Positions 59,178 to 64,000 of a stretch of DNA of 64,000 nucleotides are shown here, in pieces. Both the position numbers and the translations under genes were made by a program. This stretch comes from Malikia spinosa (GTDB taxonomy: Bacteria > Pseudomonadota > Gammaproteobacteria > Burkholderiales > Burkholderiaceae_C), in NCBI RefSeq assembly GCF_002980625.1, contig NZ_PVLR01000016.1:1-64000 (forward strand), read 5' to 3'. Every line of letters starts with the position of its first letter. Within the stretch, counting starts at the first letter, position 1. Under the pieces are notes generated by a model. That model did not search any database, was not told where the DNA came from, and worked only from the letters and a program-made list of their open reading frames with translations.

Positions 59178-60032
59178 ATGCAAGGTGTGGACCATTACGA
59201 AAACTTCCCCGTCGCCTCCTGGCTCTGTCCGGCGCGGCTGCGCCCGACCGTCACGGCGCTCTACCATTACGCGCGCAGCGCCGACGACATCGCCGACGAA
59301 GGCGATGCGAGTCCGGCCCAGCGTCTGGCCGAACTGGCGGCCTACCGGGCCGAACTCGAACGCGCACTGGCCGGCCAGCCAGCCGTCGATCCGCGCTGGT
59401 CGGGCCAGTTCGCAGCCCTGGCGCGCGCGATCGCAGCGCACCAACTGCCGGCACAGCCACTGCATGACCTGCTCGACGCCTTCGAGCAGGATGTGCGCTA
59501 CACCGCAGCCGGCAGCCGCTATGCCGACCCTGCCGCCCTGCTCGACTACTGTCGCCGCTCGGCCGATCCGGTCGGACGCCTGCTGCTGCACCTGTATGGC
59601 GTGCATGACGCCAAGTCGCTGCGCCAGAGCGATGCCATCTGCAGTGCGCTGCAACTGATCAACTTCTGGCAGGACCTCGGCGTAGACCTGCAGCGCGGGC
59701 GCCACTACCTGCCGCTGGAGCCGCTGGCCCGCCATGGCGTCGACGAGGCCGCGCTGCTGGTGCCGGAGCTTGACCCGCAACAGGATGGCGCCGCGCGCGC
59801 GCTGCTGACCGAGCTGACGCAACAGGCGCGCGCGCTGATGCAGGACGGCGCTCCACTGGCCACCCGCCTGCCCGGACGCCTGGGCTGGGAACTGCGGCTG
59901 GTGGTGCAAGGCGGCCTGCGGATACTGGACCAGATCGAGCGGCTGCAGCATCGGACCTGGCGCTCGCGCCCCAAGCTCGGCGCTGCCGACCTGCCGCTGC
60001 TGCTGTGGCGCGCCCTGCGCATGCGGACCTGA
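59178..60032 (+). CDS. hpnC: Hydroxysqualene synthase HpnC
   Basis: A 284-residue member of the squalene/phytoene synthase family. First aspartate-rich motif: HYARSADDIADEGDASPA; second: LQLINFWQDLGVDLQRGRHY. The N-terminal HYENFPVASWLCPARLRPTV is typical of HpnC, which converts presqualene diphosphate to hydroxysqualene. It heads the hpnC-hpnD-hpnE set, the three-enzyme bacterial route from farnesyl diphosphate to squalene. Confidence 0.95.
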   Translation: MQGVDHYENFPVASWLCPARLRPTVTALYHYARSADDIADEGDASPAQRLAELAAYRAELERALAGQPAVDPRWSGQFAALARAIAAHQLPAQPLHDLLDAFEQDVRYTAAGSRYADPAALLDYCRRSADPVGRLLLHLYGVHDAKSLRQSDAICSALQLINFWQDLGVDLQRGRHYLPLEPLARHGVDEAALLVPELDPQQDGAARALLTELTQQARALMQDGAPLATRLPGRLGWELRLVVQGGLRILDQIERLQHRTWRSRPKLGAADLPLLLWRALRMRT

Positions 60033-60084
60033 GCAGCCCAGCCAGCCCGGCCCAGGGGCTGGCCCCTTACACTCTGGGTCCCAT

Positions 60085-60116
60085 ATGACGCCATGACGCC
60101 GTGACACCGTGACGCC
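60085..60116 (+). repeat. Four tandem octamers at the hpnD start
   Basis: ATGACGCC, ATGACGCC, GTGACACC and GTGACGCC follow one another. The last unit holds the GTG start of hpnD. Each unit brings a possible start codon, and the 8-base period changes frame from unit to unit. Confidence 0.85.
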
Positions 60117-60966
60117 ACAAGAATACGCCCAGCAAAAAGCCGCCGCCTCGGGCAGCAGCTTCTATTACGCCTTCCTGTTCCTGCCGCCGGAGCGGCGCGC
60201 CGCCATCACGGCCTTCTATGCCTACTGTCGCGAGATCGACGACGTGGTCGACGAAGTGTCGGACCCCGGCATCGCGCAGTCCAAGCTCGACTGGTGGCGC
60301 GGCGAGGTCAGGAACGCCTTTGCCGGCCAGGCCAGCCACCCGGCGCTGCAGGCCCTGCTGCCGCACAGCCAGACCTTCGGCATCGAGGCGCGCCATCTGC
60401 TGCAGGTGATCGAGGGTTGCGAAATGGACCTGACCCAGACCCGCTACCTCGACTTCGCCAACCTCAAGCAGTACTGCCATCTGGTCGCTGGCGTGGTCGG
60501 CGAGGTCGCGGCCAACATCTTCGGCCAGACCGATCCGCGCACCACCGACTATGCGCATCGGCTCGGGCTGGCGCTGCAGCTGACCAACATCATCCGCGAC
60601 GTCGGCGAGGACGCGGTGCGCGGCCGCGTCTACCTGCCGATCGAGGACCTGCAGCGCTTCGACGTCAAGGCGCATGAGCTGATCAAGCGCGGCAGCACCT
60701 CCGACGCCAGCTTCCCGCAGCGCTTCGAGGCGCTGATGCAGTTCCAGATCGAGCGCGCCCTGGCGACCTACGACGAGGCACTGGTCCTGCTGCCGGCGCA
60801 GGACCGCCAGGCACAGAAGCCCGGCCTGATGATGGCCAGCATCTACCGTACCCTGCTGCACGAGATCGCGCGCGAGCCGCAGCTGGTGCTGACCCGGCGC
60901 GTCAGCCTGACGCCGCTGCGCAAGCTCTGGCTGGCCTGGAAGGTGCAGGCGCTGGGCCGGCTGTGA
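60109..60966 (+). CDS. hpnD: Presqualene diphosphate synthase HpnD
   Basis: A 285-residue enzyme that condenses two farnesyl diphosphates to presqualene diphosphate. Motifs: FYAYCREIDDVVDEVSDPGI and LALQLTNIIRDVGEDAVRGR; LDWWRGEV and YCHLVAGVVGEV are also typical. The start is GTG at 60109; upstream ATGs in the octamer repeat are out of frame or run into TGA. The stop overlaps the hpnE ATG by one base. Confidence 0.96.
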   Translation: MTPQEYAQQKAAASGSSFYYAFLFLPPERRAAITAFYAYCREIDDVVDEVSDPGIAQSKLDWWRGEVRNAFAGQASHPALQALLPHSQTFGIEARHLLQVIEGCEMDLTQTRYLDFANLKQYCHLVAGVVGEVAANIFGQTDPRTTDYAHRLGLALQLTNIIRDVGEDAVRGRVYLPIEDLQRFDVKAHELIKRGSTSDASFPQRFEALMQFQIERALATYDEALVLLPAQDRQAQKPGLMMASIYRTLLHEIAREPQLVLTRRVSLTPLRKLWLAWKVQALGRL

Positions 60967-62382
60967 TGCCCTCCTCGCCGCTCTCGCAGCAGGCGGACGG
61001 ACCAGCTCGCCGGCTGGCTGTGGTCGGCGGCGGCTGGGCCGGCCTGGCCGCTGCGGTGCGCGCGACCGAACTGGGCTGGCAGGTCGAGGTCTTTGAGGCC
61101 GCGCGCCAATGGGGCGGTCGCGCCCGCGCGCTGAGCGGCCAGACCGGACAGGGGCCGACCGAGATGCCGGGACTCGACAACGGCCAGCATATCCTGATCG
61201 GCGGCTACCGCGCGACGCTGGGCCTGATGCAGCAGCTCGGCGTGGACCTCGAGTCTGCCCTGCTGCAGCTCCCGCTCGATCTGCGCTACGCCGACGGCTC
61301 CGGGCTGGCGGTGCCGGCATGGGCCGCGCGCTGGCCAGCACCGCTGGATCTGCTGGCCGCCATCCTGGGCGCGCGCGGCTGGGGCTGGCGCGACCGCTTC
61401 GCGCTGCTCCAGACCAGCTTGCGCTGGCGGGCGACAGGATTTTCCTGCCCGGCGGACCTGAGCGTGGCCGGACTCTGCGCCGGACTGCCTCCGCGCGTGA
61501 TCGACGAACTGATCGAGCCGCTTTGCCTGTCCGCGCTCAACACCCCGCTGGCGCAGGCGAGCTCGGCGGTGCTACTGCGCGTGCTGCAGGATGCGCTGTT
61601 CGGTGCTGGCCACGGCCACTGGCGCGGCGCCGACCTGCTGCTGCCGCGCGTCGACCTCGGCGAGCTGCTGCCCGGCCCGGCTCTGCGCTGGCTGGCCGAT
61701 CGCGGTGCCGTCCTGCATGCCGGGCGGCGCGTGACGGCGCTGCAGCGCCGGCCCGCGGGCTGGCGCATCGAGGAAAAAGATTACGACGCGGTGCTGCTGG
61801 CCTGCCCGCCGCGCGAGGCCGCCAGGCTGGTGCGCAGCGCTGGCCTGGACAAGATGGATGATGCGGACGGCTTGGGCAACGGGCTGGCAGAGTCGGCCAG
61901 CGGGCGCTGGATCGCACAGGCCGAAGCCCTGGCGCATGAAGCCATCGCCACCTGCTACGCCCAGGCAAGCAACGCGGACGGCAGCCCGGGCGGACTGCCA
62001 GCCGGCGCCGCCATGGTCGCGCTGCGCAGCTCGGCCGAGGCGCCGGCACAATTCGCCTTCGATCGCGGCCAGCTCGGTGGGCCGGCCGGTCTGCTGGCCT
62101 TCGTCGTCAGCGCCAGCCGGGGCGAGCGCGCCGAGATCGAGCGCCAGGTACTGGCGCAGGCGCGCGAGCAACTCGGACTGGCCAGCCTGCAGCCACTGCG
62201 AACGGTGGTCGAGAAACGCGCGACCTTCGCCTGCACGCCAGGACTGCAGCGGCCAGGCGCGGCCATCGCGCCGGGGCTGTGGGCCGCTGGCGACTATGTG
62301 GCAGGCCCTTACCCCGCCACGCTAGAAGGCGCGGTGCGCAGTGGCCAGCAGGCCGCCGAAGGGCTGCTGGCCGGCTGCAGGA

Positions 62383-62390
<8 letters not shown>
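60966..62390 (+). CDS. hpnE: Squalene-producing FAD oxidoreductase HpnE
   Basis: A 474-residue FAD-dependent enzyme that reduces hydroxysqualene to squalene. The dinucleotide-binding motif RLAVVGGGWAGLAAAVRATE lies near the N-terminus, followed by FEAARQWGGRARAL, and the C-terminal FAD motif is GLWAAGDYVAGPYPATLEGA. Length is normal. The last eight bases overlap the end of the convergent NYN gene. No squalene-hopene cyclase is in the window. Confidence 0.95.
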
Positions 62391-63954
<1,564 letters not shown>

Positions 63955-64000
63955 GAATGCTCCACAGGAGGGTGATGAAGGATCATCACAGGGAAAAACG

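Overview
The window looks like chromosome from a high-G+C betaproteobacterium, most likely a Burkholderiales relative of the Comamonadaceae/Leptothrix type. The evidence is gene content and codon style: an intracellular PHB depolymerase, the hpnCDE squalene genes, dctA with a DctB/DctR pair, xseA/xseB, pepN, class I fbp, and prfB with the classical programmed frameshift. I ran no database search, so family names come from motif and domain recognition and the taxonomic level is inference.

Layout. 1-18.4 kb is mostly housekeeping: the end of a transaldolase gene, a MerR-like regulator, two identical tRNA-Pro(GGG) genes, a methyl-accepting chemotaxis protein whose G+C looks lower, a GST, PhaZ, envelope proteins, plsY, an aldo/keto reductase, a hydrolase, an EamA permease, prfB, pepN and fbp. 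A 28-base piece of the tRNA-Pro gene lies just after the chemotaxis gene, so that gene is bracketed by tRNA-Pro sequence.

A 14.2-kb integrative element occupies 18.46-32.72 kb. It sits in the 3' end of a tRNA-Thr(CGT) gene, is bounded by a 16-bp direct repeat, and carries short GGGGGAAC repeats beside both ends that look like integrase arm sites. It encodes a tyrosine integrase, small DNA-binding proteins (AlpA-like, winged-helix, KilA-N), a HigB/HigA pair with an additional antitoxin-like gene, a structured RNA resembling C4/P4 immunity RNAs, a chain of overlapping small genes, a membrane protein with a C-terminal winged helix, a Toprim-DUF927 primase/helicase and an SSB. There are no capsid, tail or conjugation genes, so it looks like a P4-like satellite or a replication-competent island.

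Directly beyond it (32.87-40.37 kb, minus strand, lower G+C by eye) is the most unusual locus. It is a compact operon with two adenylate-forming ligases (one fused to a carrier-protein domain), a DltD/AlgJ-like SGNH protein, a DltB-like MBOAT acyltransferase, a 45-codon single-membrane-span peptide placed like DltX, and a zinc-ribbon methyltransferase whose tail resembles the start of another adenylation domain. The set matches the logic of Gram-positive dlt (activate, load on a carrier, pass across the membrane, transfer to an envelope acceptor), but in a Gram-negative genome and with extra enzymes. Substrate and acceptor are unknown.

40.4-64 kb returns to core-like genes: a secreted subtilase, acylphosphatase, a membrane methyltransferase-like protein, a candidate small RNA, PcaC-like and SRAP-like proteins (the latter without its catalytic cysteine), a DsbA-like protein, GST, exonuclease VII, Tim44-like and ParB-like proteins, a C4-dicarboxylate module (dctA, an orphan TRAP binding protein, and a kinase/regulator pair), tRNA-Leu(TAG), hpnCDE, and an NYN-domain protein with a (AQ)n repeat.
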